A stretch of DNA of 48,953 bases from an uncultured Clostridia bacterium (lineage in GTDB: Bacteria > Bacillota > Clostridia > Oscillospirales > Acutalibacteraceae): contig CAMOVW010000002.1 of NCBI GenBank assembly GCA_946627725.1, forward strand, positions 1 through 48,953. The letters run 5' to 3'. Under the pieces are notes generated by a model. The model saw nothing but the letters and a program-made list of their open reading frames with translations, did no database searches and was not told the origin of the DNA. The translations under genes and the position numbers were made by a program. Numbering within the stretch: the stretch's first letter is position 1; each line of letters begins with the position of its first letter. Below, piece after piece: positions 26,937 through 35,304 of the stretch.

Positions 26937-28208
26937 TTGGAACTCACAAAGGAGCAGCAGGCGCTGCTGGACGGTGAAAAAGGGCCTACCATGGCCAAGG
27001 TGATGAAAACCCTTGTGCAGTACGGCGAGGTGTTCGGCGCGGAAAAAATGGTGCCGGTCACCGGCGAATACGGCCATCTGGTGCTCAGCTTCGGCCTTAC
27101 TTTCTTGGGGCCGGTGTTCGATCTGTATCAGAAGCTGATCGACGATGGCTGCCTTGCGGGGCAGAAATTCACCTGCGACCCCCGGCCTTACGATAAAAAC
27201 GTACCCCAGAACGCGCTGCAGAAAACCGTGGCAAAGTTTGTTTTCGGCAAGCAGGCCAGATATGAGGAGCAGCTGAAAAAGCTGGGCATTCTGAACGACG
27301 ATTCTTACACCTGCACCTGCTATCTGGATGAGATCGGCAACACCCCCAAAGAGGGCGACGTGCTCTCATGGGCGGAATCCAGCGCCGTGGTATACGCCAA
27401 CAGCGTGCTGGGCGCCCGGTGCAACCGCAATTCCGGTATCATAGAGCTGTTCGGCTCCGTGGCGGGCTACGTGCCCTATTTCGGCTTTCTTACGGACGAT
27501 GGCCGTAAGGCGGATTGGATCGTGGAGCTGAAAACCTCCAGGCTGCCGGACGCGCAGATCTTGGGCTCCGCCATCGGCATGAAGGTGATGGAAGACGTAC
27601 CCTACGTGAAGGGGCTGGATCAATATCTCGGCACAGAGCTCACCGACGCGGCAAAAACCTACCTGAAGGATTTCGGCGCGGCTACCGCCTCCAACGGCGC
27701 GGTGGGGCTGTACCATATCGAAAACCTCACCCCCGAGGCGAAGAAACAGGGCGAAAGCCTGATCCGCGAAAACGCGAAGGTTTACGTGATCGACGACGCC
27801 GAGCTGCAGCGGGTGAAAGAGGGCTATCCCTGCGTTTGGAAAGACCTGAACGCCGCCCCCAAGATGTGCTTCCTCGGCTGCCCGCATATGACGCTGGAGC
27901 AGCTCATCGACTGGACGAAGAAGATCGAGGCGGGGCTGAAGGAATCCGGCAACAGCAAAGTGACCGTACCCACCGTGTTCACCACCAGCGTGGGCGTGAT
28001 GAAAAAGTTCAACCAGACCGTGTACGCCGGCCGCCTTGCGAAAACCGGCGTGATCGTGAGCTATATCTGCCCGCTGATGTTTATGGATACCCCCTTGGGG
28101 CAGCACGAGCCGGTGATCACCAGCTCCAACAAGCTGCGCACTTACACCACCGCCCGGTTCTACGATAACGACGAGATCCTAAGCATCATCACAAAGGGGG
28201 AGAAATAA
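26937..28208 (+). CDS. Aconitase X large (catalytic) subunit
   Basis: GARCNRNSGIIELFGSVAG, FLGCPHMTLEQL; TTG start with GAGGAGG RBS. Confidence 0.85.
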   Translation: MELTKEQQALLDGEKGPTMAKVMKTLVQYGEVFGAEKMVPVTGEYGHLVLSFGLTFLGPVFDLYQKLIDDGCLAGQKFTCDPRPYDKNVPQNALQKTVAKFVFGKQARYEEQLKKLGILNDDSYTCTCYLDEIGNTPKEGDVLSWAESSAVVYANSVLGARCNRNSGIIELFGSVAGYVPYFGFLTDDGRKADWIVELKTSRLPDAQILGSAIGMKVMEDVPYVKGLDQYLGTELTDAAKTYLKDFGAATASNGAVGLYHIENLTPEAKKQGESLIRENAKVYVIDDAELQRVKEGYPCVWKDLNAAPKMCFLGCPHMTLEQLIDWTKKIEAGLKESGNSKVTVPTVFTTSVGVMKKFNQTVYAGRLAKTGVIVSYICPLMFMDTPLGQHEPVITSSNKLRTYTTARFYDNDEILSIITKGEK

Positions 28209-28209
28209 A

Positions 28210-28650
28210 ATGAGAGAGTTCAAAGGACGTGTGATCGCCGCGGGCGAAGTTACCGCCGAGGCCGTGGTAACGCGGCAGGGCTTCAATACGCTGGCCAGCA
28301 TGCAGATGATGTTCATTCAGAGCAAAACCAAATGCGTGGACCAATCGAACCCCGATATCTATAAAAAAATCTTAATGGGTAAGGCCCTCTGCCTGCCCCA
28401 GACCATCGGCTCCACCACCGGCGGCATGTTCCTGTATTCCGCCGTGCAGAGCGGCAAGGCCCCGGCCTGCCTGCTGTTTTCCAAAGAGATCGATTCCCTC
28501 GCCGCCGCCGGCGCCGTGCTGGCGGACGTATGGAGCGAAAACGCCAAAATGCCCACCGTGGACCGCCTCGGCGACGAATTCTTAGAATATGTGCAGGATG
28601 GCGATACCATCACCGTAAAACCCGACGGCACCGTGATCGTGAACAGATAA
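28210..28650 (+). CDS. Aconitase X swivel (small) subunit, DUF126 type
   Basis: FKGRVIAAGEVTAEAVVTRQGFNTLAS, LPQTIGSTTGGMFLYSAVQSGKAPACLLF. Confidence 0.88.
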   Translation: MREFKGRVIAAGEVTAEAVVTRQGFNTLASMQMMFIQSKTKCVDQSNPDIYKKILMGKALCLPQTIGSTTGGMFLYSAVQSGKAPACLLFSKEIDSLAAAGAVLADVWSENAKMPTVDRLGDEFLEYVQDGDTITVKPDGTVIVNR

Positions 28651-28659
28651 AAAAGCGAA

Positions 28660-28692
28660 GGGATCCCCGAACCGCAGGGGATCCCGTTTTTT
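28660..28692 (+). terminator. Intrinsic terminator
   Basis: GGGATCCCC-gaaccgca-GGGGATCCC-gttttttt. Confidence 0.85.
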
Positions 28693-28761
28693 TAATAAAT
28701 TACGCAAACATCCGTTAAGAACCTTTTTTATGAAGAACTGAAAAAGAGGAGGCGCGGCGGT

Positions 28762-29700
28762 ATGATCATCAACACGGGCCAGCGCACGGATATCCCGGCG
28801 TTTTATGCCGAATGGTTTGCCAACCGGCTCAGAGCCGGTTTTGTGTGCGTACGCAATCCATACGACCCGCGGCAGGTGAGCCGTTACCGGCTGGACCCTG
28901 CCGTAGTGGACGCGATCGGCTTCTGCACGAAGAATCCCGCGCCCATGTTTCCCTATATGGATCTGCTGCGGTCTTACGGCCAGTATTGGTTCGTTTCCCT
29001 TACGCCCTACGGCAGAGATATCGAACCCAACGTGCCCGATAAACACCGGCTGATCGAGGATTTTCGACGGCTTTCCGCCATTGTGGGCAAAAACGCGATG
29101 GGCTGGCGGTACGATCCGATTCTTGTTTCGGAAAAATACACGCCCGAATACCATCTGCGGGCCTTCGGCAAAATCGCCGCGGCGCTGGAGGGCTGTACCG
29201 AAACGGCCGTGATCAGCTTTATCGATCTGTATCCGAAGGTGCGGCGAAACTTCCCCCAAGCGCGGGAGGTGGACGGGGATACCCGCCTTGCGCTGGGCAA
29301 AGAGATGATACAGATCGCAGCCGCCCACGGCATGACGGTGAAGCCCTGCGCGGAAGGGGATGAGCTTGCCCCCTTCGGGGCGGATTGCGGCGGCTGTATG
29401 CGGATCTCGGATTACGAAAAAGCCATCGGCAAGCGCCTTGCCGCGCCGAAACGGAAGGGCGCCCGGGCGGCGTGCGCCTGTTATCTTTCCTGCGATATCG
29501 GCGCTTACGATACCTGCCGGCACCTGTGCCGCTACTGCTATGCCAACGCCGAACCCGCAAGGGTGCTTGCCAACGCCCGGCTGCACGACCCCGCGTCGCC
29601 GTTTTTGATCGGCAGCTACGAACCGGACGATCGCATCCACGACGTCCCGCAAGCCTCCTGGGCAACAGCGCAGGCGGATCTCTTTTTCGATGATTTTTGA
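28762..29700 (+). CDS. DUF1848 family protein, C-terminal CxxxCxxC
   Basis: MIINTGQRTDIPAFYAEWFANRLRAGFVCVRNP, FCTKNPAPM, CRHLCRYCYAN. Confidence 0.85.
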   Translation: MIINTGQRTDIPAFYAEWFANRLRAGFVCVRNPYDPRQVSRYRLDPAVVDAIGFCTKNPAPMFPYMDLLRSYGQYWFVSLTPYGRDIEPNVPDKHRLIEDFRRLSAIVGKNAMGWRYDPILVSEKYTPEYHLRAFGKIAAALEGCTETAVISFIDLYPKVRRNFPQAREVDGDTRLALGKEMIQIAAAHGMTVKPCAEGDELAPFGADCGGCMRISDYEKAIGKRLAAPKRKGARAACACYLSCDIGAYDTCRHLCRYCYANAEPARVLANARLHDPASPFLIGSYEPDDRIHDVPQASWATAQADLFFDDF

Positions 29701-29743
29701 AAGAACCGGAGAACCGGCGCAAACGCTGCCGATCCTCCGTTTT

Positions 29744-30712
29744 TTATGCTTCCCCGAGGTATTCCCGGGTGAAAATATCGTATTGTTCCAGCAGAAAACG
29801 GTTCGCCTGTCTGGCAACGGAAGCATAGGGGGCAAGCATGTCAAAGCCGTGATACGCGCCGGGGTATTCCCGCAATGCGGTGGGGACCCCGGTTTTCTTG
29901 AGCCGGTCGAAGAAGGTGAGCGTTTCTTCGTAAAAGGGCTCCGCCGTGCCCACCACGGTTATGGCGGGCGGCAATCCGGCAAGTTCCGTCTGCCGCGCGG
30001 GTGCGGCGTAGGGCGAAACGCCTTCGCCCCCGGCTTTGCCGTTCAGGTAGATATTCCATGCCGCCCGGTTGGCGTTTGTATCCCACACCGGGGCGGTGTT
30101 GTTTTTTGAGGTGCCCGTGGGGCGGTCGTCCAGCATGGGGTACAGGGGCATCTGAAAGCCGATTTCGCTTGTGCCTTTATCGCGGGCGTACATGCATAGC
30201 CCGGTGGTCAGGCCGCCCCCGGCGCTTTCGCCGCCCACCATGATCTTCGGCAGGTCGATCCCGAGAGAAGCCCGGTTTTCAAGCATCCAGAGGTAAGCCG
30301 TATAGGCGTCCTCCGGCGCCGCGGGAAAGGGTTTTTCTACCGAGAGCGTATAATCCGGCGCCACAACCACGCAGTTGCGGTGTATGATCAGCTGCCTTGC
30401 GAAGGAAAGCGCCGCTGTCTCCGGCGCGGCGATGGAGTAACCGCCGCCGTGGAGCCACAATACGCCCGCTGTTTTGCCGCCGGGCTTGCGGCCGTCGAAA
30501 ACGCACACCCGCATTCCCGTGCCATCCGGCCGGGGGATCGTCCGCTTTTCGCAGTGCAGCCGTTTCAGCTTCAGAAGGGACAGAAATCCTGCGCTCACCG
30601 GCCCCCAGAAGCGCTGTTTCTTTTCGCTGCCCATCAGGTTTACCGCTTTGATCACGGCGCCCTCAAGGCGCAGCTGTTTGTCAATATTATCCATCTTATT
30701 CACATTATCCAT
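29744..30712 (-). CDS. Alpha/beta hydrolase (HSL-type esterase)
   Basis: LWLHGGGYSIAAPE, VGGESAGGGL. Confidence 0.9.
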   Translation of the reverse strand: MDNVNKMDNIDKQLRLEGAVIKAVNLMGSEKKQRFWGPVSAGFLSLLKLKRLHCEKRTIPRPDGTGMRVCVFDGRKPGGKTAGVLWLHGGGYSIAAPETAALSFARQLIIHRNCVVVAPDYTLSVEKPFPAAPEDAYTAYLWMLENRASLGIDLPKIMVGGESAGGGLTTGLCMYARDKGTSEIGFQMPLYPMLDDRPTGTSKNNTAPVWDTNANRAAWNIYLNGKAGGEGVSPYAAPARQTELAGLPPAITVVGTAEPFYEETLTFFDRLKKTGVPTALREYPGAYHGFDMLAPYASVARQANRFLLEQYDIFTREYLGEA

Positions 30713-33362
30713 ACTGAATATAGCTGCCTTCGGCGGTTTTTATAACCTCCAGCTGGGTGGGGATGTTCTCTTCCAGCACCTGCACGTGGCTGATGATGCC
30801 GATCATGCCGCTGCTGCGGCGCACGCTTTCCAATACGGCGAGGGCGTCCTGAATGGATTCTTCGCTCAGCGTGCCGAAGCCCTCGTCGATAAACAGGGTA
30901 TCGATCTGCACACCTGCGTTCTGCGCCACGGCGGACATGCCGATGGAAAGCGCCAACGATACCAGAAACTTTTCACCGCCGGAGAGCATTCCCACGCTTC
31001 TGCCTGCGGGATCCGCCGAGCGGTTATCCAGCACCCGCAGTTCCAGCCCCCGCTGGTTGCCCACGCCCTTTTCATCGGAGCGGAACAGCCGGTATCTGCC
31101 GCCGTGCACCTTCTCCAGCATCCGGTTGGCTTCGCCGATCACCTGATTGAACATGATCGCCAATACGTACCGCTGCAGCCCGATGCCGGTATCGCCGCGC
31201 AGCTGCTTTGCAAAGGACAGGTCGCTTTCCGCCTGATTGACGTTCTTTTGGTAATGCGCCTCCAGCGCCTCCAGACGGGCGTACCGCTCGGTGAGCCGGG
31301 CGATCTCTTTTTTCGTCTCCGCGTCCTTTTTGTTGAAATTCGCCGCTTCCCGGTTGATCTCCTCCTGCCGGGCGGCGAATTTTTCCGTATCCGGCTGGGT
31401 TTTGCCCTGCAGTTCCCGCTGCTTTCCTTCCGTAAGGCGGGCGTTTTCCTTTACCTCCGTTTCATAGCGCACGATCTCCCCGTGCAGAGCGGCCCGCTGC
31501 TCCGGCGTGCGGAACTGCGCCTTTGCCGCGGCAAGATCCGTATAGCCCCTTTCTTTCAGGCCATCTTCCAGAGCGGCCCGGGCGCCCGCAAGCGTTTGCC
31601 CTGCGGCGGCTTCTTCCTGCTGTGCGCTTTGCAGGTTTGCGCCGGCCTCGCTCAGCCGGTTCCGTGCCGTTTGCAGACCGGTGCGCAGCGCTTCCAGCCG
31701 GGTTTCATACGTTTGGATCTGCCCCTTGAAGGCGGTTATCTTTTGCTCCAGCGTCTGCAGATCCGGCGCCCCCGGCAGAAGCTGTTCCCGTGCGCCGGCA
31801 AGGGCTGTTTCCGCCTTTTCGAGCGTGCCGCGTTGGGCGTTCATCTGCGTTTCTTTTTCTTTTCGGTCGGTTTCCGCCTGTTCTCTGCGCTGTTCCGCCA
31901 TGTTCCACCGGCGGCGGGCCTGTTCGGCGGCGGCTTCGCTGCTGTCTGCCTGCGCTTTGCTTACGCTGCCGGCGGCGCGGGCTGCGGGGGAGGGGTGCGT
32001 AAGGCTACCGCATACGGGGCAGGGGACGCCGTTTTTCAGCTCCCCGGCGATCTCGCCGTAAATACCTGCATAGTAGCGGTTGCGCGTCTCTTTGGCAGCG
32101 GCGTCGGCCTCGTCAAAGCTCTGTTTTGCCTGTTTCGCTTCTTCTGTGGCGTTTACCGCGGCTTTTGCGGCCTTTTCCGCCGTGGCTTTTGCTGCGGCAA
32201 ACCGCGCTGCGGCTTCGCTGCGCGCGGCGGTCAGCCGGTCGAGGTTTTGGTATATCTCCCGTTTCGCCTCGTATGCGCCGATCTGCTCCCGCAGCTTATC
32301 CACGGGGGAATCCTGCGAGAGCTGTTCAAGGTTCCGCGCGGCGGTCTTGGCTTCCTGTTCCGCCAGCGGCAGCGCGAGGCGGGCTTTTTCCAGCGCCTTT
32401 TGCCGGGCGGCATATATTGTCTGCGCCTGTTCATACGCTTCCGCCGCCGGTCGCAGCGCCTCCGCCTTTTCGGCGTTAACGTACTGCGTTTGTTTTGTTT
32501 CGATGCTTGCCCGCCGGGCCTGCAGCGTTTCTTTGCGGCGCAGCAGCTCGCGCAGGGGACGGAATTGCTCCGCCAGCCGGATATCGGCGTTCAGCGCCTC
32601 CTGCCGCGCCGCGCCGTTGAATGCGGTATGCGCCTCGGCTGCGGCGGCCTGCTCCCGCGTAAGGGTTTCGATGCGAGTTTTCATGGCGGGCAGATCCGGC
32701 AGATCCTCTTCCTGCAGGCGGCGTTTTACGTCTCTTGCTTCTTCGTCCAGTTTGCTTTTAACGGCGGCGGCGTTGTCCACAAAGCGCTGGGCGTAGCGCT
32801 TCCAGCGCTCGGTGCCGAAGATCTTTTCAAGGATCTGCTCTTTATCTTTTGAAGACGCCACCAGAAAGGTTTCAAACTGCCCCTGGGGCAGCAGCACCAC
32901 CTGCCGGAACTGCTCTTTCGTAAGCCCCAGCAGCTCCACGGCCTTATTGGTCAGGTCGTCCTTTTTCGGGTTCTCAAAAAACGGGATAATATTGCCCTCG
33001 GGCGTGTATTCGCCGCATTCGAAATGGGCCGCAAGATTCACGCGCTTGGGCTGCAGGCTGCGTTTGAAATAATAGGTTTTGCCCCGCACGGAGAAGCGGA
33101 ACGCCACGTAGGTGGCCAGATCCGCCGGCGCCTGGTTGCAGCGCCACTCTTCCAGATCGTTCCGCACGTTGCTTTTCGCGTCCCCCACGCCGCTGGCGCC
33201 GCCGTACAGGGCGATGGTGATAGCGTCGAAAATGGAGGTCTTTCCGCTGCCGGTCTGCCCGCGGATCAGAAAAATACCGTTTCCGGATAGCTTTTCAAAG
33301 TCCACGGTCTGTTTTTCCACATAGGGCCCGAAGGCCTGCATTTCAAGCAAGATCGGTTTCAT
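30705..33362 (-). CDS. sbcC: Exonuclease SbcC-like SMC-type ATPase
   Basis: FLIRGQTGSGKTSIFDAI Walker A, coiled coil with CPVCG hook, SGGEKFLVSLALSIGMS, DTLFIDEGFG. Confidence 0.93.
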   Translation of the reverse strand: MKPILLEMQAFGPYVEKQTVDFEKLSGNGIFLIRGQTGSGKTSIFDAITIALYGGASGVGDAKSNVRNDLEEWRCNQAPADLATYVAFRFSVRGKTYYFKRSLQPKRVNLAAHFECGEYTPEGNIIPFFENPKKDDLTNKAVELLGLTKEQFRQVVLLPQGQFETFLVASSKDKEQILEKIFGTERWKRYAQRFVDNAAAVKSKLDEEARDVKRRLQEEDLPDLPAMKTRIETLTREQAAAAEAHTAFNGAARQEALNADIRLAEQFRPLRELLRRKETLQARRASIETKQTQYVNAEKAEALRPAAEAYEQAQTIYAARQKALEKARLALPLAEQEAKTAARNLEQLSQDSPVDKLREQIGAYEAKREIYQNLDRLTAARSEAAARFAAAKATAEKAAKAAVNATEEAKQAKQSFDEADAAAKETRNRYYAGIYGEIAGELKNGVPCPVCGSLTHPSPAARAAGSVSKAQADSSEAAAEQARRRWNMAEQRREQAETDRKEKETQMNAQRGTLEKAETALAGAREQLLPGAPDLQTLEQKITAFKGQIQTYETRLEALRTGLQTARNRLSEAGANLQSAQQEEAAAGQTLAGARAALEDGLKERGYTDLAAAKAQFRTPEQRAALHGEIVRYETEVKENARLTEGKQRELQGKTQPDTEKFAARQEEINREAANFNKKDAETKKEIARLTERYARLEALEAHYQKNVNQAESDLSFAKQLRGDTGIGLQRYVLAIMFNQVIGEANRMLEKVHGGRYRLFRSDEKGVGNQRGLELRVLDNRSADPAGRSVGMLSGGEKFLVSLALSIGMSAVAQNAGVQIDTLFIDEGFGTLSEESIQDALAVLESVRRSSGMIGIISHVQVLEENIPTQLEVIKTAEGSYIQYG

Positions 33363-34501
33363 ACGGCTGCCTCCTCTTCTTCCGTTTCCGCCACGGCCCG
33401 ACGGAACAGCTCCAGCAGATGCTCCTCCGGCGGGCGCTTGATCACGCTCTGATAAAAATGGCTGAATATGGCCGCTGGATCCGTTTCCAGCGTCCGGAAT
33501 TCCGCCGCGCTCATCGTAACCGAGGCGGTTTCGTTGGCAAACGCCCGGTAAGAGATATCCATGCAGTTGGGGTAAATTGCCCGCAGCGCGGTCTGCGCTT
33601 CCAGCCCCAGAAAGCTGTCGGTGCAGTCCAGCCGCACGTAACCGGTGCGCACTTCGGGGGGAACGTCCGCCGCCGTCAGCTCTTCCAGCGTACCGCAGAG
33701 CGTGGTGCGGCGGTGCAGCAGTTTCAGCGGAACGATCTCCTTCGTCATGTCGGCGGTATCCAGTATTGTAACGCTCTTCTCCTGCGTTTCTTCTTTGCCG
33801 AAGGCGTAGGGCATGGGGGTTCCGCAGTAGCGCACGGTATCGTTCACATCCTGTGGCTTGTGGATATGCCCCAGCGCAACGTAATCAAATCCCTCAAAAG
33901 CGCCGGCGGATACCTGCGCGGCAAAGCCGATCTCGGCGCTGCGGTCGCTGAGAGAGGTTTCGGCGTTGGTGATAAAAGCGTGGGCCACGGCGATATGCTT
34001 TTTGCCCGGAGTGAACCTCTCCCGCATGGCGGCGGTTACAATGCGGTAAGCGTCGTCAAGGCTGCCTACGTTGTCTTTTTCTTCCGTAAAAACGCTTTTC
34101 ACCTTTTCTTCGGTGATCCACGGCAGCAGAAAAACCTCCGCGTCGTCAAATACCACGGGCGAAACGTCCCGTGTAAGCGCGCCGCGGATGTGCAGCCCCG
34201 TCCCCTCCAGAAGGGCGCTGCAGCTGGCGAGCCGGTCGGCGCCGTCGTGGTTGCCGGCGATCATCAGCACCGGCGTGCCCAGTTCAAGGCAGATGCGCCG
34301 CATGGCGCCGTCGTACAGCCGGATGGCCTCCGCCGAGGCCACCGCCCGGTCGTAAACGTCCCCGGCCAGAAGAACGGCGTCGATCTGCTTTTCTTTGATG
34401 ATATCGCAGATCTGATCGATAAAATACTGTTGGTCTTCCTGCAGGCTGCGTTCCGTATCCGTTCGCCCAAGGTGCCAGTCCGACGTATGCAAAAACCGCA
34501 T
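33359..34501 (-). CDS. sbcD: Exonuclease SbcD-like nuclease
   Basis: RFLHTSDWHLGRT, AGDVYDR, IAGNHD, ALGHIHKPQ; overlaps sbcC by 4 bp. Confidence 0.93.
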   Translation of the reverse strand: MRFLHTSDWHLGRTDTERSLQEDQQYFIDQICDIIKEKQIDAVLLAGDVYDRAVASAEAIRLYDGAMRRICLELGTPVLMIAGNHDGADRLASCSALLEGTGLHIRGALTRDVSPVVFDDAEVFLLPWITEEKVKSVFTEEKDNVGSLDDAYRIVTAAMRERFTPGKKHIAVAHAFITNAETSLSDRSAEIGFAAQVSAGAFEGFDYVALGHIHKPQDVNDTVRYCGTPMPYAFGKEETQEKSVTILDTADMTKEIVPLKLLHRRTTLCGTLEELTAADVPPEVRTGYVRLDCTDSFLGLEAQTALRAIYPNCMDISYRAFANETASVTMSAAEFRTLETDPAAIFSHFYQSVIKRPPEEHLLELFRRAVAETEEEEAAV

Positions 34502-34528
34502 AATGCTATCTCTCCTCTTTGTTCGTTT

Positions 34529-35287
34529 TCAGTCTTGTTCCAGCGCGTGCAGCAATGGCTCGGGCACGCCTCTGGGGCCCCGCACGCCGTAAATGCCGTA
34601 GGTCTCACGCAGGTTTGCAAGCGGAAACCTGTCCGCCGGGTAGCGCCGCTCCAGCCGGATCTTCATCAGCACGCGGATCGTAAGGCTGCCGTCCGTATAG
34701 TGGTAGGGAATATCGGTTTCGGTAACCTTGCAGCGGAACAGTATGGCGGAAACCGGCGCGCCCACGTACATATAAACGGTGTCGCCGGTTTTTACGCCCT
34801 TGCCCTGCTTCCAATCGATCTCATCCGCCGTATCGAAGGCGCGTATAATATCGTAATATGCGGGGTTTGATGGGATCAGCCATGCCTTCGGCGGGCGCAG
34901 CGCCTGCAGCGTCGCTTTTGAGGCGGTGGTGAGGTAGCTCTCCCGCAGGCAGGAGGCGATATCCTCAAAGGGTACCGAGCCGTCCAGCAGAATGCTGATC
35001 CAGTTCCCCCGGCTGATATGGTAGGCGGGCAGAAAGCCGGGCCTGCGCATCATCAGATCCGCCCACAGAGGGTCGTTCATCTTTACGTTCAATACGTTTA
35101 CCCGGTCTTCTCCCTGCAGACCCAGCCGGTTCCGGGGCACGTCCATCACCAGCGCAAACCATTTTTCGTTGTCCGCGTGGCGGAACACCGCGTAATCCGG
35201 ATATCGCTCCCAAAGGTATTCCGGCGCGGCGCCGTAGGTGTTTTTGATGTGATCGAAAAGCAGCGGCGTAAGCGTTTTATTCTGCAT
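34529..35287 (-). CDS. MmcQ/YjbR-like N-domain fused to an EVE/PUA-like C-domain
   Basis: N-term WERYPDYAVFRHADNEKWFALVMDV resembles YjbR; C-term KAWLIPSNPAYYDIIRAFDTADEIDWKQGKGVKTGDTVYMYVGAPVSAILFRCKV resembles EVE/PUA. Confidence 0.65.
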   Translation of the reverse strand: MQNKTLTPLLFDHIKNTYGAAPEYLWERYPDYAVFRHADNEKWFALVMDVPRNRLGLQGEDRVNVLNVKMNDPLWADLMMRRPGFLPAYHISRGNWISILLDGSVPFEDIASCLRESYLTTASKATLQALRPPKAWLIPSNPAYYDIIRAFDTADEIDWKQGKGVKTGDTVYMYVGAPVSAILFRCKVTETDIPYHYTDGSLTIRVLMKIRLERRYPADRFPLANLRETYGIYGVRGPRGVPEPLLHALEQD

Positions 35288-35304
35288 AGCGTTTCCTTTC
35301 CTTA

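Noticed and set aside
29700-29747. Possible terminator between DUF1848 gene and esterase gene
   Set aside because: Stem (ccggagaaccggc...gatcctccg) is imperfect and overlaps the esterase stop; too weak to call.
30474-32852. 792-aa plus-strand ORF opposite sbcC, and other long opposite-strand ORFs (e.g. 3846-5246, 12122-13606, 16831-18297, 41611-42921, 43667-45016, 45154-47091, 47478-48947)
   Set aside because: Shadow ORFs from high GC3 opposite well-supported genes; low-complexity Arg/Gly/His-rich translations with no recognisable domains.
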